A DNA stretch of 64,000 bases from Marsupella aquatica (lineage: Eukaryota > Marchantiophyta), in assembly GCA_973895155.1 (NCBI GenBank), contig OZ316896.1:10602001-10666000 (forward strand), in the 5' to 3' direction. Below, in pieces: positions 1-9,230 of this stretch. The position numbers were made by a program, and so were the translations under genes. Numbering within the stretch: position 1 is the first letter of the stretch; each line of letters begins with the position of its first letter. Below the pieces are notes generated by a model. The model was given only the letters and a program-made list of their open reading frames with translations. It did not search any database and was not told the DNA's origin.

Positions 1-44
1 TGTTCTCCAAAATGTATTCCTGATTTCTATTCGCTGATCAGGCC

Positions 45-767
45 ATGCTCGAGCGACGCATTTTTGTACCCTTCGTGGATCCTCCAGAATGGGGGAATGG
101 CGCCATTATGGACCAGCTAAGGAGGCTGGATGAATCACTAATTTTAAAGATTTGCCATCTGGTAGCAAAACCATTTTATAATAACGCATATCACTTCTAC
201 GTAGACCAGGTAGGGGGAGAAATTTATATCCGGTGGGATAGATATGTTGCATTTTCTAGAAGAATTATCCTGCTCTTTCTTAAAACCGGTGCAGTAAAAT
301 GTTTTATACTGCACCGTTGTCATGTTGTGAAGGGCAATCGTGCTTATGAACCAGAATTCTATGCTCACAATAGACGTAGAGCATTCGATGAGATTCAGGA
401 TGTGATTGACCAGCTGGACAATCCTCTTGCCACCGAGTTTTTGATTGACACTGGTGGGAAGTTATATTCATACAGGACTTGTCAACTCCCCCCTCGGCCT
501 CTTTGTGCGTTATTTAGGTTAGTTTATGTATCTTATTTATGGACAAATGTCCTTGACAATGGTGAGATGTGTCAGTGTTGCACAAATGCCTGTTGTGACG
601 TTCCGTCACGCCGCTGTTCAGTAGCTGTAGTTAATCCTGAGACCTGTGCCACAGATTTTCATTGGTTGTGGGCCTATGATCATAGGATCACTCATATACC
701 CCAATGGTCCAAGAAGCTAATCTCTCGCTGCGCTGTAGCGCGGTTTGATCTTGGGTGGGATGATTGA
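45..767 (+). CDS. Hypothetical Cys-rich ORF, possibly an exon of the downstream gene
   Basis: An uninterrupted 240-codon frame begins with ATG at 45 and ends at TGA 765-767; an in-frame TGA lies at 21-23. An acceptor-like pyrimidine stretch ending in CAG lies just before the ATG (to about 41), so this could be an internal exon rather than a first exon. I do not recognise the protein. It has a Cys cluster at about residues 175-190 (MCQCCTNACC) and a mixed charged and aromatic N-terminal half, with no signal peptide or clear membrane segment. It precedes the ParB-like/methyltransferase gene on the same strand, and the gap (768-979) carries the same palindromic motif found in that gene's introns. 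It may therefore encode that gene's N-terminal part, but no convincing donor joins the two. Confidence 0.4.
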   Translation: MLERRIFVPFVDPPEWGNGAIMDQLRRLDESLILKICHLVAKPFYNNAYHFYVDQVGGEIYIRWDRYVAFSRRIILLFLKTGAVKCFILHRCHVVKGNRAYEPEFYAHNRRRAFDEIQDVIDQLDNPLATEFLIDTGGKLYSYRTCQLPPRPLCALFRLVYVSYLWTNVLDNGEMCQCCTNACCDVPSRRCSVAVVNPETCATDFHWLWAYDHRITHIPQWSKKLISRCAVARFDLGWDD

Positions 768-839
768 TTAGGCACATTATCACATGTACACTCGGCCGTC
801 AATTTAAAGAAGGCTCACTTTTTGTTCGGACCACTTTTG

Positions 840-941
840 CGATAATTTTATCGGTCGTCTTCATTGCGGGTCTTTTGTCCTTATGTGTTATGAGATTTTG
901 TGTCCACATGTGCTGTGACATTGGAGGCGATAATTTTATCA
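840..941 (+). repeat. Two CGATAATTTTATC palindromic motifs upstream of the methyltransferase-like exons
   Basis: CGATAATTTTATCG lies at 840-853 and CGATAATTTTATCA at 928-941. The second is followed by ACTTTGCATTGG and then a pyrimidine-rich tract ending in CAG at 971, so it sits just before a plausible splice acceptor. The same motif and trailing sequence recur downstream of this gene and in dispersed repeats elsewhere in the window. Confidence 0.6.
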
Positions 942-979
942 CACTTTGCATTGGAATTTGTTTATTTGCAGACTTTTCC

Positions 980-3900
980 ATGGCTGCTAGTGGAAAGAGT
1001 GGATCTGCCAAGGCTGAAAGGCCTTAGTTTATTGACAATGTGCGGACGCAAGGGTTTCACATTTGTCATTGTTACTCTAGAAAACTTTGATGAGAAATTG
1101 ATTGACTGTTATCCAGAAGATCCCCTTGTCGCCGAAGTTCGGACAGCAAGAGAGATGAATGTTATGGGTTCGGCTTGGGTGTGCCAGTATGTCCAAGATT
1201 GTGATGCGATCATGCTACCAAAGGTGAACGCAGAGTACAAGAGACTTGTGGGTGAAGAGTTCAAACCCGTCCAGAAAATTGTTTTCAAGAAACCTGGTTC
1301 AAGCGGCAACGGTGGTTCTTATGCCGATAAAAGGTCGGGCGGTAAAGAACCATTGCAAACCTCTACATATATTGACGTGGATGAACGCACAACTTCTGGT
1401 CGGGTTTCGGGAAGTGGAAGAGGGAAAGGGAGAGGTAGCAACAGGGGAGATGCCACGGGACCTTCTGATGGCGGGAAGAGGAGCCAGGAAACTGGCGGTA
1501 GTGGGAGGGGACGGGGCAACCATCAAGGACGTGCTTCAGAAGGACCGTCCGTTAATCCAAGCAAAAGTAAAGGATCCAAGGGATCTGGGCCATCTGGTTC
1601 TGGACTTAGCACAAAGAGGAAGAAGACTGGGTGGAGTGAAACGGTGGCTCCAGAAGTAGATAGAGCTCCATCTAATACATCAATTCCTTCAGTTCTCGTC
1701 GAGCTTCCTGCAATGCCATTGGTAAGTATAACGTCGTTTAGTATTGTTAAACAAATAAGGAATTCGATAAAAATCTTGCTGTTGATTTCCTTAATTGAAT
1801 TCGCACATCATTTAGTTGTGTTGAACAAATGTGGACTCCGATAAAAATCTCGCAGTCTCTTTCCTCAATTGAATTTGACACGCTTTTGTAGACAAATGCG
1901 GACTCCGTTAAAAATATCGCAGATTCTTCGCTTAATTGAATCCGCAACGCTTTTGTAGGCTGATCAGGAGGAGGAGATGGCTCTTTCGATGTATGAGACT
2001 GACGCCATCAAAGCAGAGCTCAGTCTATTGATGCAACGAAGGGTGCACAGGACAACTGTCCTTCTGCATGTCGACAATCTGATATTTGATGAGGAGGGGG
2101 ATATGTCAACTTTGATTAGACCAGTGGATAGATTGCATGTAAAGAATATCAAGATACTTCTCATGAAAAACCCCACGAACTTCAGTCCCCCGTTCGTGCT
2201 GTGTGTGGATTCGAAGGATTGTCCCACACCCGCAGATTGGGACATCTTGAAGTCCAGGGTATGGAAGTATAGAATTATTGGAGGGAACCATGGTGCTCGG
2301 GCAAAGTCCGAGTTGTATAAAATGTACAGCAAGCAAATTTATGGCGAGCTGGAAGCTTGGGTTTACACTGGGCTTACAAGATCCAAGGTCTGAAAGTTGG
2401 GCTTCCATCATAATTATGACCAGGAGTATCGGAAGAACATGACTCACATTGACCAAGTTCGTGCTTGTCATAATATTTACCTAGAAATGGGTGTGGGCTC
2501 GACTAAAGATGTTCGCGAAGCATGTTGTCAAGAATGCATGATGGATTACACACCAGGCGTTCGTGACTCCATGGCCAAACACAACCCAGCTTTCCAAATT
2601 GCTTTCCGAACAAGTGAAATTTGGGATCTTCAGGAGAAAATTTTCCAGATGTGGGAGAAGGGTGTTGTCTTAGGACAACCCAAAAAAATTGTGGCAATGA
2701 CAAACGCAAAGGGAAAGGTAAACCCTTTGACGGTAAGGGAGATTAAAATGAATAAACTTGCTGGGGACCTCAACTTAAATTCATTTCGAGGTCTACAAGG
2801 ACTGGCAAATAAGGAGCACGTCAAGCGTATCTTGAATAGGGTTATCGGGAAGGTGATCACTTTGGATCAAATGCACAAGGAAGGTGAGAAGCTGAAAAAG
2901 CTTGCCAAGGTGAAGAAACTATTTTTGCAGATATCTGGTCAGCTAGATTGGGCAACGTGCAGAGAAATGTTTCCCACTGAAACAGATGTCTCGGTCCTTG
3001 GCATATGGGCGGAGAAATTGAGTGACGCGGTAAGCATTTCTCTGACCGCGAGATTTTTATCGGCTTTAGCATTCCATTGTAGGTTTCTAAGCGGTTGTAT
3101 TTATCGGCTATCGTGACCCATCGTGAGATTTTTATCGGGTTTTGGATTCATCTCACGTTATTCTAGCTGTAATGTGTGTGACATTTTTACAGCTGAAGAT
3201 TAGTTCAAAAAGAAAAAACAAAGTGGTTCCGGCTGTTACTTATAATTCTGTGGGGGAGGTTATTGTTCCCTCGGCTGACATCCCGTATGTGTTTAAGAAT
3301 TTTGTGCTTGCTGCAATTGATAAGTACAACTGGCTCTGGTCCTTAGGCCAGGGCACAGCAGAAGCGTTGGAACAAACATGGAAAAATGCTGATGGGGATA
3401 CGTTCCCCTACTATCTCCATGTTGGTAATGTTCGAATTTTGGATTCTTTTGTTGAGCCAAGGGCTTACACCCTTGCGGTCGCGGATATTCCGTATGGTTT
3501 TAATGCTCCTGGTTTGGAGTTTGATGAAGTGTCCTTCACACAAAAGGACGTTTTAGATATGGTGACAAGTTTTTCAAAGATGATGACCACTAAGCAGTGG
3601 AGGTTTGTTGTGATCCATTCACTACAACAAACTCATATGGTGATGTCTGCACTTGAGAGTGTATGCAGCTGTGGGGTCAAGGTTGGAATCTGGGAGAAGA
3701 CTAATGTTCATGAGCGTCCCGCTGGCGCTCGATTGGCGTGGGGTTTTGAGAACTGGTCGATGGGTTTCTATAGCGAGGAAGGCATTCGGAACATGAACAT
3801 GTACAATTTTCAACCGGATGAGTCTCGCATCAATATCATCAAGGTTCCATGTGTAACCAAGAAATCTGTTGATCCATTGGGATGTGTTGTGAACCCGTAT

Positions 3901-4305
3901 CAGAAGCCTGTTGGTTTGGGGGCTTGGTTTGTTTCCCATTTCTCTGAGAAAGAGGATTGGGTTATAGATCTTTGTTGTGGAACCGGATCAATGTTAGTTG
4001 CTACGCTCCTCAATTCTCGGCAGGGTTGTGCTGTCGATAAGAGTTCTACCCAGATTGATTTTGTGAAATCCCGGATCATGACTCTAGAGTTAAACTGGAA
4101 TCTATTTGAAGAATCCCAGATTGAAGGGCACGGCGTCAAAGGTCATGAGATTCAACCACCAATTGCAGGCCAATTGGGTGTTCTCAAGACATCAACTTAC
4201 GCAATTGAAGTCGTGAAGGAGACTGAAGAGGAACAAGAAGAAACTGAGGAAGAGCCTCCCAGAACACCAAATGAGGATGATCTCAACGCCATGTTATTAG
4301 ATTAG
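980..4305 (+). pseudogene. Disrupted ParB-like / beta-class DNA amino-methyltransferase fusion gene
   Basis: Three exons can be modelled, all phase 0: one ending at 1721 (donor GTAAGT), 1959-3029 (acceptor TTTTGTAG, donor GTAAGC) and 3193-4305 (acceptor TTTTTACAG, stop 4303-4305). The first encodes a basic Gly/Ser/Lys/Arg-rich segment. The second holds a ParB/Srx-like region with IIGGNHGARA near 2274-2303, then LT..., KLG and HN, as in ParB N-terminal folds. The third has DIPYGF at 3484 (motif IV, DPPY-like) followed by DLCCGTGSM at 3967 (motif I, SAM binding). Motif IV before motif I is the beta-class order of N4-cytosine/N6-adenine DNA methyltransferases. The C-terminus is a Glu-rich acidic tail. 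Damage: TAG at 1025-1027 after an ATG at 980, a likely 1-nt frameshift near 1050, and TGA at 2391-2393, probably from CGA. ATG 1038 is an alternative start. Introns argue against bacterial contamination. Activity and target are unknown. Confidence 0.68.
1745..1958 (+). repeat. Intronic tandem repeat of about 67 bp with duplicated splice acceptors
   Basis: The intron between 1721 and 1959 consists largely of about three diverged units. Each has a GATAAAAAT-type core (or GTTAAAAATATCG), then a CTTAATTGAAT-type stretch. The last two units both end in CGCTTTTGTAG (1881-1891 and 1948-1958). Only the last acceptor keeps the downstream frame; using the one at 1891 would add 67 nt and shift the frame. 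Confidence 0.75.
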
Positions 4306-4356
4306 TTAGTCAGATGTGCTAGTTGGAATTTCTTGGCATCACAGTCAATGAGAAAT

Positions 4357-4560
4357 AGAGTTGTCGATAAATTTATCGGATTCTGTATTCCATCAAGGAG
4401 AACCGTTGTAACCTTTCTTCATGCGATAAATTTATCGGACTTTGCATTCCACGGTCTAGCTATCCGACGCTCTAGCAATTCCACTCCCTCCGCTCTAGCT
4501 TTTGCACTCCCTTGTTGTCGATAATCTTATCGGACTTTGCAATCCACGCTCTAGCTGGTC
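4357..4560 (+). repeat. Cluster of CGATAAATTTATCG palindromes 3' of the methyltransferase-like gene
   Basis: Perfect 14-bp palindromes lie at 4365-4378 and 4424-4437, with a near-perfect copy (CGATAATCTTATCG) at 4519-4532. Each is followed by GGA(C)TTTGCA(A/T)TCC or a close variant (the first copy reads GGATTCTGTATTCC). Spacing is 59 and 95 bp. The 3' flank of the gene therefore carries the same signature as its introns. Function is unknown; a protein-binding site, a transposon-end relic or an intron-spread repeat are all possible. Confidence 0.7.
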
Positions 4561-4669
4561 TGTCATTACAATAATTTCAAACAAAAAAATCATTATAGCT
4601 TTGGAGAACAACATAGTCCCAGATGTTCACGACTGCGACCATCCTCATGGGAACGATAACGATTATAAC

Positions 4670-6907
4670 TTAAACCTCCACTTCCATCACTGAGCAAGTT
4701 CTTGCCCAAAATGGTTCCAAGATGGACTCCTTGCCATCTCCCAATTCAAGATTCTTCATGGTAGAGGCACACATGACCCACACACTTTGTGAAGCCTTGA
4801 GTACCTCTTCTTGACTGATTTTTGCCACTTCTTGTGACTTGTCAAACTTTTCTCCCATCAATGGTTCCCATCTTCCCAAGTCCAATAGCTTAGCTTCTAA
4901 CATCTTTGGTTCAGAAACTACCTCCTTTGAAGACTCTGGCATCTGTGGTCCAAAAACTTCATCATTTGAAAACCCTAGCATCTGTGGTCTAGGGATCTTC
5001 TCCTTTGAAGACCCTGGCATCTGTGGTCCAGGGATCTCCTCCTTTGAAGACCCTAGCATCTATGGTCCAGGGATCTTCTCAACATTCACTTGATACACTT
5101 GACACTCTGTATTAGCTCTTGAAAATGAACCTTCTCCATCCTCTCCAACTTCAGAATAAAACTCTACTCCCAATGCATGAGGTCCTTCTTTATAAAATCT
5201 TTTTCGCTTCACCTTTGCAAGTAAAGCATCTTGAGCTTTGGAGTTCATGCAAGCAAAAAACTCCTCATTGGTGACTCCATTCACTGTGGCTTTCCAAAAC
5301 TTATCAGCAACTTGGTCATACTCTATGTGTTGCTCCACATCCCTTCCAAGTATCCAACCAGGTCCTTTCTTTTCTACTTTCTCCTTTTTTACTACTTCCA
5401 ACTCCTTTGAAGGGGTTGAAGTAGACTCTTTTGGTGTGCTTGCTCTGTCCTCAAATCGAACACTCCTTCTCATTGGCACATCAGATGATGGTCTAGGAGT
5501 AGAAGGTCCAGAATCCACTTTCTGTTTTCCTTTAGCACGTTCTTCCAAAGGCTCCACAGACTTCCTCTTCTCCTCCTCCATAGAATCCCATAGAGACCCT
5601 ACCTCTACAGTAAAAGCAAAGATCAAAACAGGATCATTTCAACCTGATTTTCTCCTTACAAACTCTGTCAGCCTTTTCTTCTCTGTCTCTGAGGATGCTG
5701 CTGATGAAGGATCCCGAAACACAGTGTAGACATCTGCTTCATGCTCACCTTTGTCCCCATAAGTTGCAGCAATGGCTGAGTTATGATGTTCAACCATTCT
5801 CTTCTCCACTAGTACCTTCATGCCACCTTTGTTGGCATTGACTGGAAGAAGTTCACCCGAATCATGATAGGCAAGCTTTCTTATGCCATCATGCTCAACA
5901 AACTTAACCATTCTCTTCTTTAGAGCAACAGACAGCTCAACACACTCTCTTCTAGAGTGCTCTTTGCTATCACACCAAATACAATTCCAGCTTCTTGGTC
6001 CTCCGATAGAACTTCCTGCTCCTCCACTACCTCTTGATGGTGGTCTCAATGTGTTGCCTCCAATTTGTCCCAAAGCTTGGGTGGCAAGAATGGTAAGATT
6101 CTTTATGAGTTCAGACAACTCATCCATCTTGTCCACACTCTTCTCACCCCTACCGGTTGTTGACTCCATCTTCTCCACTCTCCTCATAGAAGCCATAGGT
6201 GCTACTGTATCCAGAACACCTTCATGACTGAGTTTCTTCCTTTTGTGTTTTTGACTGACTCTTAGCACAGCAGTCTCAATCTCCTCCCAAGTTGGCTGAT
6301 TAGCCCCATGACTCGGGTTCAGTAGTTCAAGAGCAAGCTCTAACTCATCTTGAAGCTTCTCATCAGCAGCCCGGATGAGTAGAGTAGCCTTCTGGACCTT
6401 GATAACTTCAGATCCTATCTCAGGAAGTTGATTGAACTTCTTGACAAACTCCCTCATCAACTCTTGAGGTCCCAACTTCTTAATTCTGTCAGTCACCCAA
6501 TCAAGGAAAGATGCCCGGGTGATCCTATTTGGATCTTCCAGCTTAAATTCTTCTTTCATTCTCAGCTCAAAAATATTCCATGCCTTTTCTCTATTAGCTC
6601 CCTCTGTCAAGGAAATAACAATTTCCTTGAGTTCAGGTTTCGCCAAAGATACAAACTCCTTGACTGCTATCTCACCATCAATCTTGTGAATTGTAGCCTC
6701 TGTCCAATATCCCTTGAGATACCTTGTCACATACCTCCGATCAAATTCTCCTTGCTTAGTAAGAACTGAGTGCAAGTACTTTGTGGTCCTTCCAAGCAAC
6801 TCCTTCTTCTTGTTCTCCTCCATCTCCTTCTCCTTCATTCCATGTAAGTATGCAGCAACCAAAGATGAAAACCTCTCCATGTCAATTGGATTAATCTCAG
6901 TTCCCAT
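4670..6907 (-). mobile_element. Ty3/gypsy-type gag remnant without pol
   Basis: One reading frame of about 746 codons runs on the minus strand from ATG at 6905-6907 to the stop at 4670, broken only by TGA at 5639-5641 and TAG at 5060-5062. The first 422 codons are a retrotransposon Gag: a helical capsid-like region, a basic segment (HKRKK), and a CCHC zinc knuckle CIWCDSKEHSRREC (C-x2-C-x4-H-x4-C) near residue 320. The next part resembles the segment just before the protease in plant gypsy polyproteins (ends KVKRKR, then VEFYSEVGE). No protease, reverse transcriptase or integrase follows; the frame ends in 13-residue repeats. The TAG falls where neighbouring repeats have CAG (Gln), so it is a C-to-T change. 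The element is truncated or non-autonomous and is not expected to transpose alone. Confidence 0.85.
4910..5062 (-). repeat. 39-bp coding repeat at the end of the gag frame (13-residue units)
   Basis: Four or five in-frame units of 39 bp encode versions of QMPGSSKEKIPRP, for example QMLGFSNDEVFGP and QMPESSKEVVSEP. The period is a multiple of three, so the frame is kept. The first unit begins just after the TAG stop at 5060-5062. Confidence 0.8.
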
Positions 6908-7029
6908 GATTGCAATTCTTCCCTCTTGACTAATGATATATTAAAAACTCAAAGACTCATAGTTCCAAAAGTCATATCACTCTTCTTCAACTAGAACTTA
7001 GACTTGCACAAGCTAACTCCAAAATCCAG

Positions 7030-8270
7030 CGGTTCCCCAGTATGGTCACCACTTATATCCGGGTGACCGTGTTTTCTGGTAAGAACATGTTGGCTCTTAT
7101 GAAGTCAACCTTGCATGCCCATAAGTTCTACACTAAAACCAAAATGATAACTCTTGTAAAAAGGGTGGTGGGTATTAAGAAAGGTTCAGGTGAAACTAAT
7201 ATACTATTAAATCCTACTTCACCATACTTGCGGATCAACACATCTCAAAAAATAATTTTTCTACGACATACAATCCTAATATCTCCAAGAGAAAATGAGA
7301 TAGGAATGTCATTTGGACTCCTATTTAGATCCATGACTTCAATAAAGGACAAAGATAATGCACTCCCACTCCTCTCGATAAGACACTACTGGGTATACTA
7401 TTGGCTCATTAGAACTCATAACAACAGCTGCAAATTGAGCTCCAAAGTGATAAGTTAAATACTGCCTCATGGATGGCTTGTCTAAAAGATGGACTCTAAC
7501 CAAAAATGGATTACAAAGGGGAAGACTAGGGATATCTCTCCCTCCTGGATTCATAATGATTCTCTTGTTCCTTTGCTATCCGGGCCAAAGGATGCTCCAC
7601 CCCTAAGTTCCCAAAGAGACCTTGTTCCTTAAGGTCCCATCTATAAGTCTACCACTCATTCCTTTGCTATCCGGGCCAAAGGATGCCCCACTACTATGTA
7701 CATAAGGCAAAGAATAGAAGAGAAAGATGAGAGAAGAAAAGAGGATTGTTTCGACGCGGAAATTATCAAAATGTGGGAATGAGGAGAAAGTGCCCCTCAC
7801 CACTTTATTTATATTGAATCCAAGAGGGCATGGATTACGCCCAAACACTTGGATGAAAGCCAAGTGGCACACATCCAACGTAGGAATGTGTGCTAGTACT
7901 ATTGCAATCAAAACAAATAATGCATGCAAGTAAAACAACTAATGCATGCACCTAAAATAATTTGTGCATGCATGCACCTTGTGGCTTGCACATTTGCTCA
8001 TCTTGCATGCGCATAAAATAACTAATGTATGCAAATAAAACAATTTGCATGCATCTAAAACAATTTGTGCATGCACCTTGTGACTTGCACATTTGCTCAC
8101 CTTGCATGCACTAATGCATGCAAATAAAACAATTTGCTCACCTTGCATGCACATAAAATGACTATTGCATGCAAATAAAACAATTTGCACATGCATCCAA
8201 ACAATTTGTGCATGCATCTTGTGGTTTGCATAGTTGCTTACCTTGCATGCACATACATAATAGTCAAATT
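7030..8270 (-). mobile_element. Probable 5' LTR and primer-binding region of the gag element
   Basis: Upstream of gag on the minus strand, around 7025-7052, is TGGTGACCATACTGGGGAAC, which resembles the TGGCGACTC-CTGGGGA stretch at the primer-binding region of many plant gypsy elements. Farther upstream a TATA-like ATATAAATAA lies at 7804-7814 (minus strand). A 29-bp block, CATTCCTTTGCTATCC and onward, is duplicated near 7570 and 7660. I cannot find the matching 3' LTR in the window, so both ends are approximate. Confidence 0.5.
7918..8255. repeat. AT-rich tandem array rich in TGCATGCA
   Basis: A degenerate array built from TGCATGCA, AATAAAACAATTTG and CACCTTGTGGCTTGCACATTTGCTCA modules repeated about five to seven times. 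TGCATGCA contains the RY element (CATGCA) bound by plant B3-domain factors. The array lies upstream of the presumed LTR TATA box. Whether it is part of the LTR U3 or older flanking DNA is unclear. Confidence 0.7.
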
Positions 8271-8382
8271 ATTTAATTATCTCGTAATAATATATAAAGC
8301 TAACCTATATACTTACTTATATACTTAGTGGTAATGATTTCATCATGAATAATTGAATTATCACGACACTGTCGCCCTAAAC

Positions 8383-9230
8383 GACAAAATAACAGAGAAA
8401 GGTATATTTCTTGGATTTATAATTTCATTCTTACACGTGCAAAATTATATAGTTTTGAATTGAAGCGATAAATTTATCTGATGTTGGTATTGCAAAAGGT
8501 GTTTCTTTCATATGGAAGTTGCAATTTTGAAATTGAAGCGATAAATTTATCTGATGTTGGTATTGCAAAAAGTGTTTTCTTCATATGGATAGTTGCAATT
8601 TTGAAATTTAACCGATGAACCGAAGCATCTTAGTATTGTCAACAAGTATTTTTGCCGTCCGTAGTTTTCGCGATAATTTTATCGCACTGCGCATTGCTGT
8701 TGAAACAATGGCATGTTGACTATGGTCACTTTGGAGGTAACTATGGTCAATTGCGGAGGTAACTACAAGGTAAGTCTGACAAACCGTGCAGTAATTTCTT
8801 ATCGACTATGATATAAAATAGTTACGGTAAATAACCAAAAACTGAGAAAACTGAGATTGAGTCGGAACTTTCATTGTTGAAATCCGGAGTCCGATACAAT
8901 TATCGGACTTTGCTCGAAAAGTGGATATGGATTTCTAGATAAGACCTTTCATATATCTTTGGAGAGCGTGAATATGAGGTTCAGGCAAAAGTTTTTCGTA
9001 TCTAATTTTTCCTTGATAAATTGAATGTTTGTGAGCATTAATTTCAGTGGTTTGGAACATTCCTGAATTTCCTGATTAAATCCGAACTCCGATACGGATT
9101 ACATTATTTCCCCAAAAACCTATTTTTGATGAAAAAAACCACTGATTTTGCGAGATTCGGCGTAAAATGAAAACATACTTCTTGTTTGCGGAAATAGTTC
9201 TCGTTCGGTCGGAAATTGTATTTTTTAACC
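8383..9230 (+). repeat. Dispersed palindrome-bearing repeat, copy A
   Basis: This block aligns by eye with 22085-23015 over nearly its whole length, including shared stretches such as GGCATGTTGACTAT, AAATCCGGAGTCCGAT and CACTTCTTGTTTGC (one or two differences). It begins with two tandem units of about 73 bp carrying CGATAAATTTATCTGATG (8466, 8539), then CGATAATTTTATCG at 8671-8684, then the inverted repeat GTCCGATA-CAAT-TATCGGAC at 8889-8908. No coding frame is seen. A LINE appears to interrupt its right end near 9220-9230. Confidence 0.75.

Noticed and set aside
900-1037. Possible longer N-terminus for the ParB-like gene from position 900
   Set aside because: The frame opens with GTG, runs through an intron-like pyrimidine tract and acceptor at 971, and contains the palindromic motif typical of its introns. 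The first ATG in that frame is 1038.
3193-4305. Bacterial contamination as the source of the methyltransferase-like sequence
   Set aside because: It is split by plant-style GT-AG introns, all phase 0, and is continuous with plant repeats that also occur elsewhere in the window.
5238-6769. Plus-strand frames opposite the gag region
   Set aside because: Shadows of the minus-strand Gag, which has a recognisable zinc knuckle.
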